Shown: piece by piece, positions 1-7,703 of the stretch
Numbering within the stretch: position 1 is the first letter of the stretch
Layout: every line of letters begins with the position of its first letter
Assembly (NCBI GenBank): GCA_948436025.1
Contig: CAOJHH010000013.1
Coordinates: forward strand, 1 to 35,516
Source: an uncultured Clostridium sp.
Lineage (GTDB): Bacteria > Bacillota > Clostridia > TANB77 > CAG-508
Direction of reading: 5' to 3'
DNA length: 35,516 nucleotides
Notes under the pieces: model-generated
Told to the model about the DNA's origin: nothing
The model's input: only the letters and a program-made list of their open reading frames with translations
The model's database searches: none
Position numbers and translations under genes: made by a program

Positions 1-104
1 TTTTTAGGGCTAATGTTTAAAAATTTTTGGGACATTTTCCAAAATCATTGACAGACATCTATCGACATTTTTTTCATCATTTTTCCATATTTTCCTTATA
101 ACTC

Positions 105-133
105 TTGACTTTTGTATTTGATTAGAATATGAT
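105..133 (+). promoter_or_regulatory. sigma-A promoter of rubrerythrin
   Basis: A TTGACT -35 box (105-110) and a TATGAT -10 box (128-133) are separated by exactly 17 bases. The AAGGAGG ribosome site of rbr follows at 155-161. The first 100 bases of the window hold nothing else I can support. Confidence 0.75.
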
Positions 134-169
134 GGTAGCAGTATTTTTATAATTAAGGAGGATTATGTA

Positions 170-703
170 ATGGAACTAAAAGGTTCAAAAACAGAAGCAA
201 ATTTAAAAGCTGCTTTTTCTGGAGAGTCAGAAGCAAGAAATAAGTATACCTATTTTGCAAGTGTTGCAAAAAAGGAAGGATATGAGCAAATCGCTGCACT
301 TTTCTTAGAAACTGCAGAAAATGAAAAAGAACATGCTAAAATTCATTTTAAATATCTAAATGGAATTGGGACAACCATGGAAAATCTTGCAGACGCAGCA
401 GCAGGAGAAAATTACGAATGGACCGATATGTATGCTCGTTTTGCTAAAGAAGCAGAAGAAGAAGGATTTAAAGAGATTGCAAATCGTTTTCGCCAAATTG
501 GTGAAGTAGAAAAACACCATGAAGAACGTTATCGTAAATTATTAGAAAATATTCAAGATGGTACTGTCTTTAAAAAAGGAAGTATTGTTATTTGGAAATG
601 CCGTAACTGTGGACATATTCACGTTGGCTTAGAAGCACCAGAAGTTTGCCCTGTATGTGCACACCCAAAATCATTCTTCGAAATAAATGCTGAAAATTAT
701 TAG
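170..703 (+). CDS. rbr: Rubrerythrin
   Basis: Rubrerythrin is a cytoplasmic non-haem iron peroxidase that reduces hydrogen peroxide in anaerobes. The 177 residues match the family length. The N-terminal ferritin-like four-helix part carries the diiron ligand segments ([10 protein letters not shown] near residue 18, ENEKEH near 51, and a later EVEKHHEE segment). The C-terminal rubredoxin-like domain shows two zinc-ribbon type pairs, CRNC near 143 and CPVC near 160, which bind the Fe(Cys)4 centre. The start is fixed by AAGGAGG eight bases upstream. It stands alone, with its own promoter and a downstream hairpin terminator. It marks an anaerobic host with some oxygen defence. I am very sure of the family. 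Confidence 0.97.
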   Translation: MELKGSKTEANLKAAFSGESEARNKYTYFASVAKKEGYEQIAALFLETAENEKEHAKIHFKYLNGIGTTMENLADAAAGENYEWTDMYARFAKEAEEEGFKEIANRFRQIGEVEKHHEERYRKLLENIQDGTVFKKGSIVIWKCRNCGHIHVGLEAPEVCPVCAHPKSFFEINAENY

Positions 704-753
704 ACTATATGTTCAAACTTAAAGATTGGAGAAGTTCTAAAGTTTTTCTTATA

Positions 754-788
754 AGAACCCCCAGTCGCTCCACGACAGCCCCCTTGTT
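754..788 (+). repeat. Dispersed palindromic repeat, copy A
   Basis: This stretch carries the pattern AGAACCCC-C-AGTCGC, a short loop, then GACAGCCCCCTT. The same pattern in reverse orientation appears at 20230-20266, immediately after ftsK. The inner arms GTCG and CGAC pair. It lies between rbr and rimO and merges into the rbr terminator. Confidence 0.6.
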
Positions 789-803
789 AAAGGGGCTTTT
801 TTG
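778..803 (+). terminator. Rho-independent terminator of rbr
   Basis: GCCCC(C) and GGGGC arms flank a short TTGTTAAA segment and are followed by a run of six T. It lies 75 bases after the rbr stop codon. The hairpin partly overlaps the dispersed repeat copy A. Confidence 0.75.
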
Positions 804-866
804 TAAGGTCTTTGAAGTTTGTTTGCAATCAGTAAGTATAAAATGATAAAAATTACATGATAAGCT

Positions 867-2171
867 TTACTTTATTTTCCCTATTAAATCATAATCTTTC
901 ACATCAACAATTTTGCAATTAACAAATTGCCCAATCTTATCGGTTTTCTTGGTTTTATTTTCAATTAATACAACCCCATCACAATCTAATACATCCATAT
1001 ATGTTCTTCCGATATAATACATTTTATTAAAGGAAACTCCTTCGATTAGTACAGTATATGTATTTCCTATTTTTTCTTGCAATTTGGCTTTTGATATTTC
1101 TTGTTGTAGTGCCATAATTTGATTATATCTCTTCTTCTTTGTTTGAGAATGAATGTGTCCATTTAATTTTTCGGCTGGAGTTCCCTCTTCTTTGGAATAG
1201 GCAAATGCTCCTAGTTTATCAAATTTTACTTCTTTGATAAAATCATATAATTCTTCAAAATCTTCTTTGGTTTCTCCCGGAAAACCTACCATAACCGTAG
1301 TTCTTAAGATAACATCAGGAATTTCGTTTCGTATTTTATTTATCACATTTCGTATGCTTTCCCCATCACTATGGCGATTCATTCGTTTTAAAACTGGATT
1401 TGCAATATGTTGAATGGGAATATCAAAATAATGGCAAATTTTCTTACTATTTTTTACGGTTTTAATCAGTTCTTCTGTTATGGTTTCTGGATAGGAATAC
1501 AAGAAACGAATCCATTTTAGTTTTGAAATTTTCTCTAACTCTTTTAATAAACTAGCAAGTCTTGGCTCACCATATAAATCGATTCCATATTTAGTAGTAT
1601 CCTGTGCAATCACAATCAATTCTTCTATTCCTTTATCCACTAACATTTTTGCCTCTTTTACAATTTCGTCTTGTTGTCTACTAACAAAAGGGCCTCGAAT
1701 ACTTGGAATAGCACAATAGGTACAATGATTACTACAACCTTCTGCAATTTTTAAATAGGCGGTTTTATCTCCTGTTGTAATTCGGCGTTCTTCATATGTT
1801 AAATTACCTTTCTTGTTTATATTGGGTAATACACAAGAAACTTCTTTCCAAAAGTCTTCATAATCGTTACACCCAATCCATAAGTCCACCTCTGGAATTG
1901 CTTTTTTAAGTTGTTCTTGATAGCGTTTTACCAAGCACCCTGTAGCAATCACATATTGGCAATGTTTCTTTTTATATTCACACATTTCTAAAATCGTATT
2001 AATTGCCTCTTGTTTGGCACTCTCAATAAAGCCACAAGTATTGATTAATATGACATCTGCCCTACTTGGTTCATTCACCGTTTCAAACCCATTTTTTTCA
2101 AATAAACCAATCATCATTTCTGTATCGACTAAATTTTTACTACACCCAAGTGATATATATCCTATTTTCAT
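867..2171 (-). CDS. rimO: Ribosomal protein S12 methylthiotransferase RimO
   Basis: RimO is a radical SAM enzyme that adds a methylthio group to a conserved aspartate of ribosomal protein S12. The 434-residue protein starts MKIGYISLGCSKNLVDTE, the hallmark that separates RimO from MiaB. The UPF0004 cysteines follow in NTCGF and ATGC contexts, then the radical SAM CxxxCxxC motif in EGCSNHCTYCAIP near residue 145. A TRAM-like RNA-binding tail ends the protein. An AAGGAGG site precedes the start at 2171. The gene is transcribed alone on the minus strand, converging with rbr. It contains no in-frame CGG codon, and its frame is intact. Confidence 0.96.
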   Translation of the reverse strand: MKIGYISLGCSKNLVDTEMMIGLFEKNGFETVNEPSRADVILINTCGFIESAKQEAINTILEMCEYKKKHCQYVIATGCLVKRYQEQLKKAIPEVDLWIGCNDYEDFWKEVSCVLPNINKKGNLTYEERRITTGDKTAYLKIAEGCSNHCTYCAIPSIRGPFVSRQQDEIVKEAKMLVDKGIEELIVIAQDTTKYGIDLYGEPRLASLLKELEKISKLKWIRFLYSYPETITEELIKTVKNSKKICHYFDIPIQHIANPVLKRMNRHSDGESIRNVINKIRNEIPDVILRTTVMVGFPGETKEDFEELYDFIKEVKFDKLGAFAYSKEEGTPAEKLNGHIHSQTKKKRYNQIMALQQEISKAKLQEKIGNTYTVLIEGVSFNKMYYIGRTYMDVLDCDGVVLIENKTKKTDKIGQFVNCKIVDVKDYDLIGKIK

Positions 2172-2331
2172 ATTATGCCTCCTTAGAATAATATTATTTT
2201 ATCACATTTTGTCGCTTTTTTCTAGACTATTTTGTGGGGTTTCTATATACACGCATATTTAAGATTTTTTTGCATAAACTATTGATTATTAGCTTAATTC
2301 ATAGTATAATTAAGTTAATAATTAATTATTA

Positions 2332-2370
2332 GAGAGGGTATGTGCTCCCTATGGAGTGCACCACCCTCTC
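2332..2370. terminator. Long imperfect hairpin, probable terminator
   Basis: Arms GAGAGGGT..TGTGCTCC (2332-2348) and GGAGTGCA..ACCCTCTC (2353-2370) form an approximately 17-base-pair stem with a few mismatches and a four-base loop. It sits just after the stop codon of the minus-strand gene ending at 2374. The following minus-strand bases are AT-rich but are not a clean T run, so this could also be a dispersed palindrome. Confidence 0.45.
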
Positions 2371-2373
2371 GCT

Positions 2374-2859
2374 TTATTTTCGTTTAAATATATTTAGCAC
2401 TTCATTATCTTTGAGTAATATAATCATATTTACCCACATTCTATTTTTAGCATTATATATTTTCTCTATTTGTAATAAGGCTTGCTCTTTTTTCATCTCT
2501 GTTTTAGTAATATCAAAAATAAAGTTGTGTGATTGCTTTTTCTTTTTATTGATAGCAGTATCTAATGTATTTTTTCCATTTCCAAAAATTTGTTTTAAAT
2601 CAAACTTTTGATTGTTTATGATATAGTCTGGTGTTTGTATTCCTTTAGGTTGTAGTACAACTGGAACAAGATTAACCTTTCCTCCAAATGTTTTGCCTAA
2701 TACTTTAGCTACCTCCATTTCGCTTTCTGTCGTTTTTAATATTACCTGTCTACCATTAACCCTATATTTATTTCCATCATCATCTATAAAATACTTTCGT
2801 TTTTTTACTTGATATTGCCTTTGTTCCTTATATTGATTTGTTATATCTACATATTGCAT
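2374..2859 (-). CDS. CdiA C-terminal tRNase-like protein
   Basis: This 161-residue protein resembles the nuclease domain found at the C-terminus of CdiA contact-inhibition toxins (a PD-(D/E)XK-like tRNase). That is a family resemblance from memory, not a search result. Visible support is the motif TPDYIINNQKFDLKQI near the centre, the basic glycine stretch GNGKNTLDTAINKKKKQ, and a later hydrophobic strand NFIFDI. The start at 2859 is preferred over an in-frame ATG 33 bases upstream because AGAGGT lies eight bases before it and the upstream ATG has no ribosome site. There is no CdiA stalk and no secretion signal, and no adjacent immunity gene is recognisable. It may be a solitary toxin remnant or a domesticated nuclease. 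Confidence 0.55.
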   Translation of the reverse strand: MQYVDITNQYKEQRQYQVKKRKYFIDDDGNKYRVNGRQVILKTTESEMEVAKVLGKTFGGKVNLVPVVLQPKGIQTPDYIINNQKFDLKQIFGNGKNTLDTAINKKKKQSHNFIFDITKTEMKKEQALLQIEKIYNAKNRMWVNMIILLKDNEVLNIFKRK

Positions 2860-2969
2860 ATCTTTTACCTCTTTATTTTTATTTAGATACATTTTATCAT
2901 GATTACTTAAGTTTTGTCGATTTTCTATAGACTATTTTATAAAATTTGTTATATAATAATGACATGCAA

Positions 2970-2990
2970 GGGGCGATTCTACATCGACCC
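2970..2990. repeat. Short palindrome upstream of deoD (CGATTC..CATCGACCC family)
   Basis: GGGGCGAT and ATCGACCC flank a five-base spacer. A close relative with 7-bp perfect arms lies at 4418-4441 after mscL. Sixteen of twenty core positions match. This copy lies in the 5' leader of deoD, just before its ribosome site, so it could form an RNA hairpin there. Confidence 0.45.
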
Positions 2991-3009
2991 AGAATTTAGG
3001 AGGTTTGTT

Positions 3010-3731
3010 ATGACACCACATATTGAAGCAAAATTTCGGAGAAATTGCAAAAACGGTTTTAATGCCAGGAGACCCTCTTCGTGCCAAATTAATTGCCGAC
3101 ACTTATTTCGAAAATGCAAAATTGGTAAGTTCGGTTCGTAACATTTATGCTTATACTGGAACCTATAAAGGAACAGAATTAACCGTAATGGCATCTCGGT
3201 ATGGGAATTCCAAGCATGGGGATTTATTCTTATGAATTGTACCATTATTATGGAGTAGAAAATATCCTTCGCCTTGGTTCTTGTGGAGGATATACAAAAG
3301 ATTTAAAAATGTTTGACTTGGTTTTACTAGACCATACTTATACCGAAAGCAATTACGCTCTTTCCATGAACAATGAAAACTGCCATTATATTGGAGCTAG
3401 TCCTATCTTAAATGAAAAAATCGAGCATACCTCAAAAACATTATCCATTCCCATTGTAAAGGCAAATACCCTATGTGGAGAAGTGTTTGACCGCTACATG
3501 ACCAATATGGAAGAAATGAAATCTCGTCTTCCAAAAGAATACAACCTAACTGGCGCTGAAATGGAAGCCTTTTCCCTATTTTATAATGCGCATCTTCTTG
3601 GCAAGCAAGCAAGTTGCCTTTTAACTGTCGTGGATTCTTACTACTATAACGAAGAGGCAACAGTAAACCAAAGACAAGAATCATTAGATAAGATGATAAC
3701 TTTAGGATTAGAAAGTATTATTTTAGCATAA
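3010..3731 (+). CDS. deoD: Purine nucleoside phosphorylase DeoD, two +1 frameshift sites
   Basis: DeoD cleaves purine nucleosides with phosphate in purine salvage. The reading frame is broken twice. Residues MTPHIEAKF continue with GEIAKTVLMPGDPLRAK only if C3037 is skipped. GTYKGTELTVMAS continues with GMGIPSMGIYSYEL only if C3197 is skipped. The joined product is 239 residues, the normal DeoD length. It carries the family motifs MPGDPLRAK, RLGSCGGY, TGAEMEAFSLF and VVDSYYYNEEAT in order. In both places the extra base is a C before a glycine codon (TTT C GGA and TCT C GGT). The rest of the gene, including the stop, is intact, and an AGGAGG site precedes the ATG. Without skipping, translation gives only short nonsense products. 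An ordinary pseudogene is the alternative, but the shared pattern with other genes argues against that. Confidence 0.9.
3037..3040 (+). other. CGGA +1 frameshift site 1 (deoD Gly10)
   Basis: The zero frame reads GCA AAA TTT CGG. The conserved protein continues as TTT-(C)-GGA-GAA, giving F-G-E. The surplus base is C3037. Confidence 0.85.
3197..3200 (+). other. CGGT +1 frameshift site 2 (deoD Gly63)
   Basis: The frame set by site 1 reads GCA TCT CGG. The conserved SGMGIPS motif requires TCT-(C)-GGT-ATG. The surplus base is C3197. Confidence 0.87.
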
Positions 3732-3767
3732 ATAGCACTCCTTATTACGAAAGTATCAATGTTTCTT

Positions 3768-3808
3768 AAGTATCACATCCACAGGCAAAGCCTGTGGATG
3801 TGATACTT
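3768..3808. repeat. Perfect 19-bp hairpin with GGC-AAA-GCC apex
   Basis: A perfect 19-base stem (3768-3786 with 3790-3808) closes on an AAA loop. The core CACAGGCAAAGCCTGTG is shared exactly with the hairpin at 6049-6085. Another hairpin at 22871-22908 has the same GGC/AAA/GCC tip on the opposite strand. It lies between deoD and the mscL promoter and may end deoD transcription, although the following T run is short. Confidence 0.7.
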
Positions 3809-3821
3809 ACTTTTTCAAAAT

Positions 3822-3850
3822 TTGACTTTTTTCGTATTCTATCGTATGAT
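3822..3850 (+). promoter_or_regulatory. sigma-A promoter of mscL
   Basis: TTGACT (3822-3827) and TATGAT (3845-3850) are separated by 17 bases. The AGGAG site of mscL follows at about 3866. Confidence 0.75.
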
Positions 3851-3877
3851 AATACAAATTAGGATAGGAGAATTAAT

Positions 3878-4387
3878 ATGTGGAAAGAATTTAAAGAATT
3901 TGCTACAAAAGGAAATGTAATAGATTTAGCAATTGGTGTGATTATTGGTGGTGGTTTTCAATCCATTGTAAAATCTCTTGTGAATGATGTGATTATGCCT
4001 GTAGTTTCTATTTTCACTGGAAAAATTGATTTTAATGATATGATGATTACCATTGGTGGTGCTTCTATTAAATATGGTTCCTTTATTACCAATACGATCA
4101 ATTTCTTTTTGATGGCATTTTGTGTATTTTTAATTGTACGATATGTAAATAAGATTAATAAAACTTTAGAGGAAAAATCAAAGGAGTTAAATAAGAAATT
4201 AGAAAAAGAGCATAAGTTTTTTAAAAAGAAAAAACAAAAAGAAGAACTTCCTATTCCTACCACAAAGTTTTGCCCCTTCTGTTTATCCGAAATATCTATA
4301 AAAGCCTCAAGATGTCCTCATTGTACCTCTGTTTTAGAAGAACCTCACGAAGAGATTGTAGGAGAGCAGTTGGAAATAGGGGAATAA
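3878..4387 (+). CDS. mscL: Large-conductance mechanosensitive channel MscL with C-terminal zinc ribbon
   Basis: MscL opens under membrane tension to release solutes on hypo-osmotic shock. The 169 residues begin MWKEFKEFATKGNVIDLAIGVIIGG, the typical N-terminal helix and first pore-lining segment. A second membrane segment follows near residues 68-90 (ITNTINFFLMAFCVFLIV). A basic cytoplasmic helix then leads to CPFC..CPHC at about residues 132-150, a four-cysteine zinc-ribbon signature that Escherichia coli MscL lacks. I recall similar tails in some Firmicutes MscL proteins, so this is a variant rather than a novelty. It has its own promoter and ribosome site. The frame is intact and has no CGG codon. 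Confidence 0.95.
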   Translation: MWKEFKEFATKGNVIDLAIGVIIGGGFQSIVKSLVNDVIMPVVSIFTGKIDFNDMMITIGGASIKYGSFITNTINFFLMAFCVFLIVRYVNKINKTLEEKSKELNKKLEKEHKFFKKKKQKEELPIPTTKFCPFCLSEISIKASRCPHCTSVLEEPHEEIVGEQLEIGE

Positions 4388-4417
4388 GTAGTTATCGTAT
4401 TGTTCTTTTTATGTGTA

Positions 4418-4441
4418 GAGGTCGATTCCCTCATCGACCCT
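4418..4441. repeat. Short palindrome after mscL
   Basis: GGTCGAT and ATCGACC are perfect 7-bp arms around a six-base spacer. It is related to the element at 2970-2990. It lies between the convergent mscL and Fic-like genes and has no clear T run. Confidence 0.45.
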
Positions 4442-4495
4442 CTTACCAAACACTATTTATCTTTCTTATGAATATGTTTAAGAATAACTTTTGTA

Positions 4496-5158
4496 TTAGT
4501 CAATACCAAAAATACAGTTTTTATATAAAAATTCTTCTATTGGAGCAGGATTATTGGTATTGTAAAATTCCGTTAATTTTTCATTAAATTCGTTTAAGTT
4601 CCTATCTTTAATGGTTAGTATACCTTTTCCATTTTGGATTAGAATTTTGTTTGCAAGAATTAGGCTCGTTCTTTTATTTCCATCCCAAAATAATTGTCCT
4701 CTCATTCCATAAAGCATGTACGAAATTGCTTGTTTTGTCACTTCTGGTATTTTATTTATTTCTTGAATCTGCTTTTCTACTTCTTCTTTTTTAGGAATCT
4801 TTGGAACATAGTTGGTTCCTGATATTCCTACTTTTCCACTACGAAGTACTCCCCACTCTAAAGATTCGTTTCTTGCTACATAAGAATTAATTTTACAAAT
4901 ATATTCTAAATTGAATTCATCTGTTACATGATCTATCATAAATTTCCAAGCATCACGAAGATTTAGAATACAATTAATATCATCTAAACTAACACTTGGT
5001 ACATTGACTCCTTGCAAAATGGTTTGTGTTTGCGGAAATGTTACATTACATCCTTCTATTCTTGCATTACTATATATATTATCTACAATTACTCTTTTTG
5101 CTAAAAATACATTTTCTTCTAAGGTTAAGTTATATTTATCTTTCATTTTTAATTTCAT
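4496..5158 (-). CDS. Fic-fold protein with altered catalytic motif
   Basis: Fic proteins transfer AMP or related groups to hydroxyl side chains. This 220-residue protein has the inhibitory-helix signature NARIEG near residue 31, followed by the usual TFPQTQTIL segment. Near residue 157 the core motif reads GQLFWDGNKRTS. The canonical motif is HPFxDGNKRT, so the phosphate-binding DGNKR half is kept but the catalytic histidine position is glutamine. The fold and the nucleotide-binding anchor therefore look conserved, while AMP transfer by the usual mechanism is doubtful. It stands alone between mscL (convergent) and rpsT (divergent), with no antitoxin partner. AGGAAGG overlaps the region just before the ATG, and an in-frame ATG four codons later is possible. 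Confidence 0.8.
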   Translation of the reverse strand: MKLKMKDKYNLTLEENVFLAKRVIVDNIYSNARIEGCNVTFPQTQTILQGVNVPSVSLDDINCILNLRDAWKFMIDHVTDEFNLEYICKINSYVARNESLEWGVLRSGKVGISGTNYVPKIPKKEEVEKQIQEINKIPEVTKQAISYMLYGMRGQLFWDGNKRTSLILANKILIQNGKGILTIKDRNLNEFNEKLTEFYNTNNPAPIEEFLYKNCIFGID

Positions 5159-5277
5159 TCCTTCCTAAAAGGCTCAAATAAGAATGAATCTTTTTCTATC
5201 TATTAATACGATTCAAACTTTATTTCTTTCCTTATATTCTAAATTATATCAAAATAAAAATATTTTGTCACTATCTC

Positions 5278-5306
5278 TTGCACATTTCCACATTCTATGA
5301 TAGAAT
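5278..5306 (+). promoter_or_regulatory. sigma-A promoter of rpsT
   Basis: TTGCAC (5278-5283), a 17-base spacer and TAGAAT (5301-5306) lie about 45 bases before the rpsT start. Confidence 0.7.
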
Positions 5307-5351
5307 ATTATGCGTTATAGTTTATTTTATCATTTGAGGAGGTGCAAATAT

Positions 5352-5618
5352 ATGCCAAACATTAAATCAGCAATAAAGAGAGTAAGTGTAATTGAAAAGA
5401 AAACATTGAGAAATAGTATGATTAAATCTGGTTATAGAACTGCCGTTAGAAAGTTTGAAGAAGCAATCGAGGCGAAAGATGTTGAAAATGCAAAAACATT
5501 ATTCGTAGAAGCTAGCAAAAAAATCGACATGGCTTGTTCAAAAGGTGTTATTGTAAAAAATACGGCTGCTAGAAAAAAATCGAGATTAGCAAAGAAATTA
5601 AATGCAGTAAATGCATAA
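5352..5618 (+). CDS. rpsT: 30S ribosomal protein S20
   Basis: S20 is a primary 16S rRNA-binding protein of the small subunit. The start is placed at 5352, because the product then begins [11 protein letters not shown] as in the family and GAGGAGGTG stands nine bases upstream. An in-frame ATG at 5310 would add 14 unrelated residues and has no ribosome site. The 88 residues are lysine-rich and show the family ending with [21 protein letters not shown]. It is monocistronic, with its own promoter and a strong terminator directly after the stop. Confidence 0.97.
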   Translation: MPNIKSAIKRVSVIEKKTLRNSMIKSGYRTAVRKFEEAIEAKDVENAKTLFVEASKKIDMACSKGVIVKNTAARKKSRLAKKLNAVNA

Positions 5619-5647
5619 AAAAATTCTTCCGAAAGGAAGATTTTTTT
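5617..5647 (+). terminator. Rho-independent terminator of rpsT
   Basis: TCTTCC (5625-5630) and GGAAGA (5635-5640) pair around a GAAA tetraloop, with A-rich and T-rich flanks extending the stem and a run of seven to nine T at the end. The hairpin begins immediately after the rpsT stop. Confidence 0.85.
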
Positions 5648-5715
5648 ATGCATTTATTACTGTTTCAAAATTCTTAAATTCGTTTGTTTCTTGTCTTTCT
5701 TTCCATGAATTACCT

Positions 5716-5744
5716 TTGCTTTTCTATTTCTTTCATGTTATGAT
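5716..5744 (+). promoter_or_regulatory. Promoter of the 82-residue membrane protein
   Basis: TTGCTT (5716-5721) and TATGAT (5739-5744) are separated by 17 bases. The AGGAGG ribosome site follows at 5769. Confidence 0.6.
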
Positions 5745-5780
5745 TATATTATAAGTGTATGAATCTTAGGAGGATTTGTT

Positions 5781-6029
5781 ATGTTAAAAACATTAGTCGA
5801 TAAATTACAGTCCATGGAGGACAAGGTAAAAAAGGTATTACATAATGGCTTCATTTTTTCTTTTATTGTGTGCTTAATTAGTACAGCTTTACTTATTTCA
5901 TATGAACTAAGTGCTAACCTAGAACTATATTATATTGGTCTATCCGTCTTTCGTTTAAGCCTATTTTTTGCAGTCGAATTTTTCATTTGTGCCATCGCCA
6001 TTGACACCATAAAAAAACAAATTTGCTAG
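5781..6029 (+). CDS. Small two-helix membrane protein, function unknown
   Basis: The 82-residue product has a short amphipathic N-terminus, then two hydrophobic segments at about residues 23-43 (FIFSFIVCLISTALLIS) and 52-75 (IGLSVFRLSLFFAVEFFICAIAI). It ends with the basic tail DTIKKQIC. Similar small proteins occur beside rpsT in other Clostridia as far as I recall, but I know no function. A good AGGAGG site lies seven bases upstream of the ATG, and a promoter is visible. A large palindrome follows the stop and separates it from the convergent gatB. Confidence 0.75.
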   Translation: MLKTLVDKLQSMEDKVKKVLHNGFIFSFIVCLISTALLISYELSANLELYYIGLSVFRLSLFFAVEFFICAIAIDTIKKQIC

Positions 6030-6048
6030 CATATTGTTAGTAAGAACT

Positions 6049-6085
6049 TGACCCACTGCACAGGCAAAGCCTGTGAGTGCTGTCA
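6049..6085. terminator. Hairpin with GGC-AAA-GCC apex between convergent genes
   Basis: Arms 6049-6065 and 6069-6085 pair with a few mismatches around AAA, then GGTTTTTATTT follows on the plus strand. It shares CACAGGCAAAGCCTGTG with the hairpin at 3768-3808. Its place between the plus-strand 82-residue gene and minus-strand gatB suggests a bidirectional terminator built from a dispersed repeat. Confidence 0.65.
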
Positions 6086-6090
6086 GGTTT

Positions 6091-7537
6091 TTATTTCTTC
6101 CCTATTTCCTCTACAAACATTTTATTTAACATTTGTGGGTTGGCTTTTCCTTTTGTTTGTTTCATGGCTTGACCTACTAGAAATCCAATTGCTCTTTCTT
6201 TTCCTGCTTTATAGTCTAATACGGATTGTGGGTTGGCTTCTAAGATTTGTAGTACAACTTCGCGGATAGCTCCTTCGTCTGATATTTGTATCCATCCTTT
6301 TTGTTCTATGATTTTACTTGGACTTTCTGGGTTTTCAAATAATTCTTCTATTACTTTTTTCGCAATGGCGCTACTAATGGTGCCTTTTTCGATTAGGGTT
6401 ATTAATTCGGCTAGGTGTTCTTCGGTAAATGGGATTTGGTTTGGTTCTAGTTCTTTTTCGTTTAAAATTCTTGAGATGTCAGATAGTATCCAGTTTGCTG
6501 TCATTTTTGCATTTTTGCAAATAGCTGTTGTTTTTTCAAATAAGTTGGATAGGTATTTGGATGCGGTTAATAGACTTGCATCTCTTTTAGATAGTCCAAA
6601 TTCTTGTAAATACCTTGCTTTTCTGGATTCTGGTAGTTCTGGTAGTGTTTTTTTGATGTTTTCTATGTATTCATCGGATAAACGAATGGCTACTAAGTCT
6701 GGGTCTGGAAAATAGCGGTAGTCTTGGGCATCTTCTTTATCTCTCATAGAGAATGTTTTTCCCGATACGTCATCCCAACGTAGGGTTTCTTGTTCAATGA
6801 TTCCTCCATCTTCTAATACATCAATTTGACGGTCAATTTCGTATTCGATCGCTCTTGTAATGGAACGGAAGGAGTTCATGTTTTTCATTTCAGTACGGGT
6901 TCCTAGTTTGGTTTCTCCTTTTTTACGAACAGAAACATTGACATCGGCACGGAAGGAACCTTCTTGCATTTTACAATCGGATACTTCGATGTATTCTAAT
7001 ATGGATTTTAGTTTTTTTAGGTAATGGTCTACTTCCCCACTAGAGCGAAGGTCTGGTTCGGATACGATTTCAATTAGTGGCACTCCTGCACGGTTTAGGT
7101 CGACTAAGCTTCCTCCTCCAAATTCGTCGTGGTTTAGTTTTCCGGCATCTTCTTCTATGTGAATTCTGGTAAGACGTATGGTTTTCTTTTCTCCCTTTTC
7201 GTTTTCGATTTCAATTCCTCCTTTTTTACAAAGGGGTTTATCAAATTGGGAAATTTGGTAGGATTTTGGTAGGTCTGGGTAGAAATAGTTTTTACGGTCG
7301 TTTTTGCTGTTTTGCTCGATTTTGCAACCGGTTGCAAGCCCTGCACGTACGGCATATTCTATTACTTTTTCGTTTAGGACTGGTAGGGTGCCTGGTAAGG
7401 CCATACAGATTGGGCAGCAGTGTGTATTTGGGGCTCCGCCCGAACTCGGTTGGGCAGGAGCAGAATATTTTGGTTTTGGTGGAAAGTTCAGCATGAACTT
7501 CCAAACCAATAATTACTTCATAATTTTCTCTTGACAT
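6091..7537 (-). CDS. gatB: Asp/Glu-tRNA amidotransferase subunit B, +1 frameshift site
   Basis: GatB is the catalytic kinase/tRNA-binding subunit of GatCAB, which converts mischarged Glu-tRNA(Gln) and Asp-tRNA(Asn) to the amide forms. The start at 7537 gives [21 protein letters not shown] with AAAGGAGG upstream. The N-terminal frame runs through CSCPTEFG and then needs the extra C of CGG (template G7438) to be skipped, to continue [22 protein letters not shown]. The joined product is 481 residues, the normal length. It has the [17 protein letters not shown] motif and the IHIEEDAGK and [15 protein letters not shown] ([11 protein letters not shown]) motifs, and the C-terminal YqeY-like domain. 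GatB is normally essential in organisms lacking GlnRS or AsnRS, so a broken gene is unlikely. It lies last in the gatC-gatA-gatB order, 166 bases after gatA. Confidence 0.94.
7435..7438 (-). other. CGGA +1 frameshift site 3 (gatB Gly34)
   Basis: The zero frame reads GAG TTC GGG CGG. The conserved order FG-GAPNTH needs GGG-(C)-GGA-GCC. The surplus C is the complement of G7438. Confidence 0.87.
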
Positions 7538-7574
7538 TGATTTTCCTCCTTTTTTCGTCTGGTTTTCCGCTTCT

Positions 7575-7682
7575 AGCAAGTCATATATTTATTTTCTTCA
7601 TTTCGCCCTCCAAGCTCACGGGTATTCCTCCATTTCAAAGGGCTGTCGGATCTACATTACGAAAAGAAATATATGACTTGCT
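7575..7682. repeat. 22-bp inverted repeat spanning the gatA-gatB gap
   Basis: Arms 7575-7596 and 7661-7682 are complementary over 22 bases with one mismatch and enclose about 64 bases. The inner part includes GGGCTGTCGG, which resembles the core of the 754/20230 repeat. The element fills most of the space between gatA and gatB and could be a small non-autonomous mobile element or an RNA-processing hairpin. No clear target duplication was seen. Confidence 0.6.
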
Positions 7683-7703
7683 TCACGCTGGTTGGCTACA
7701 AAT

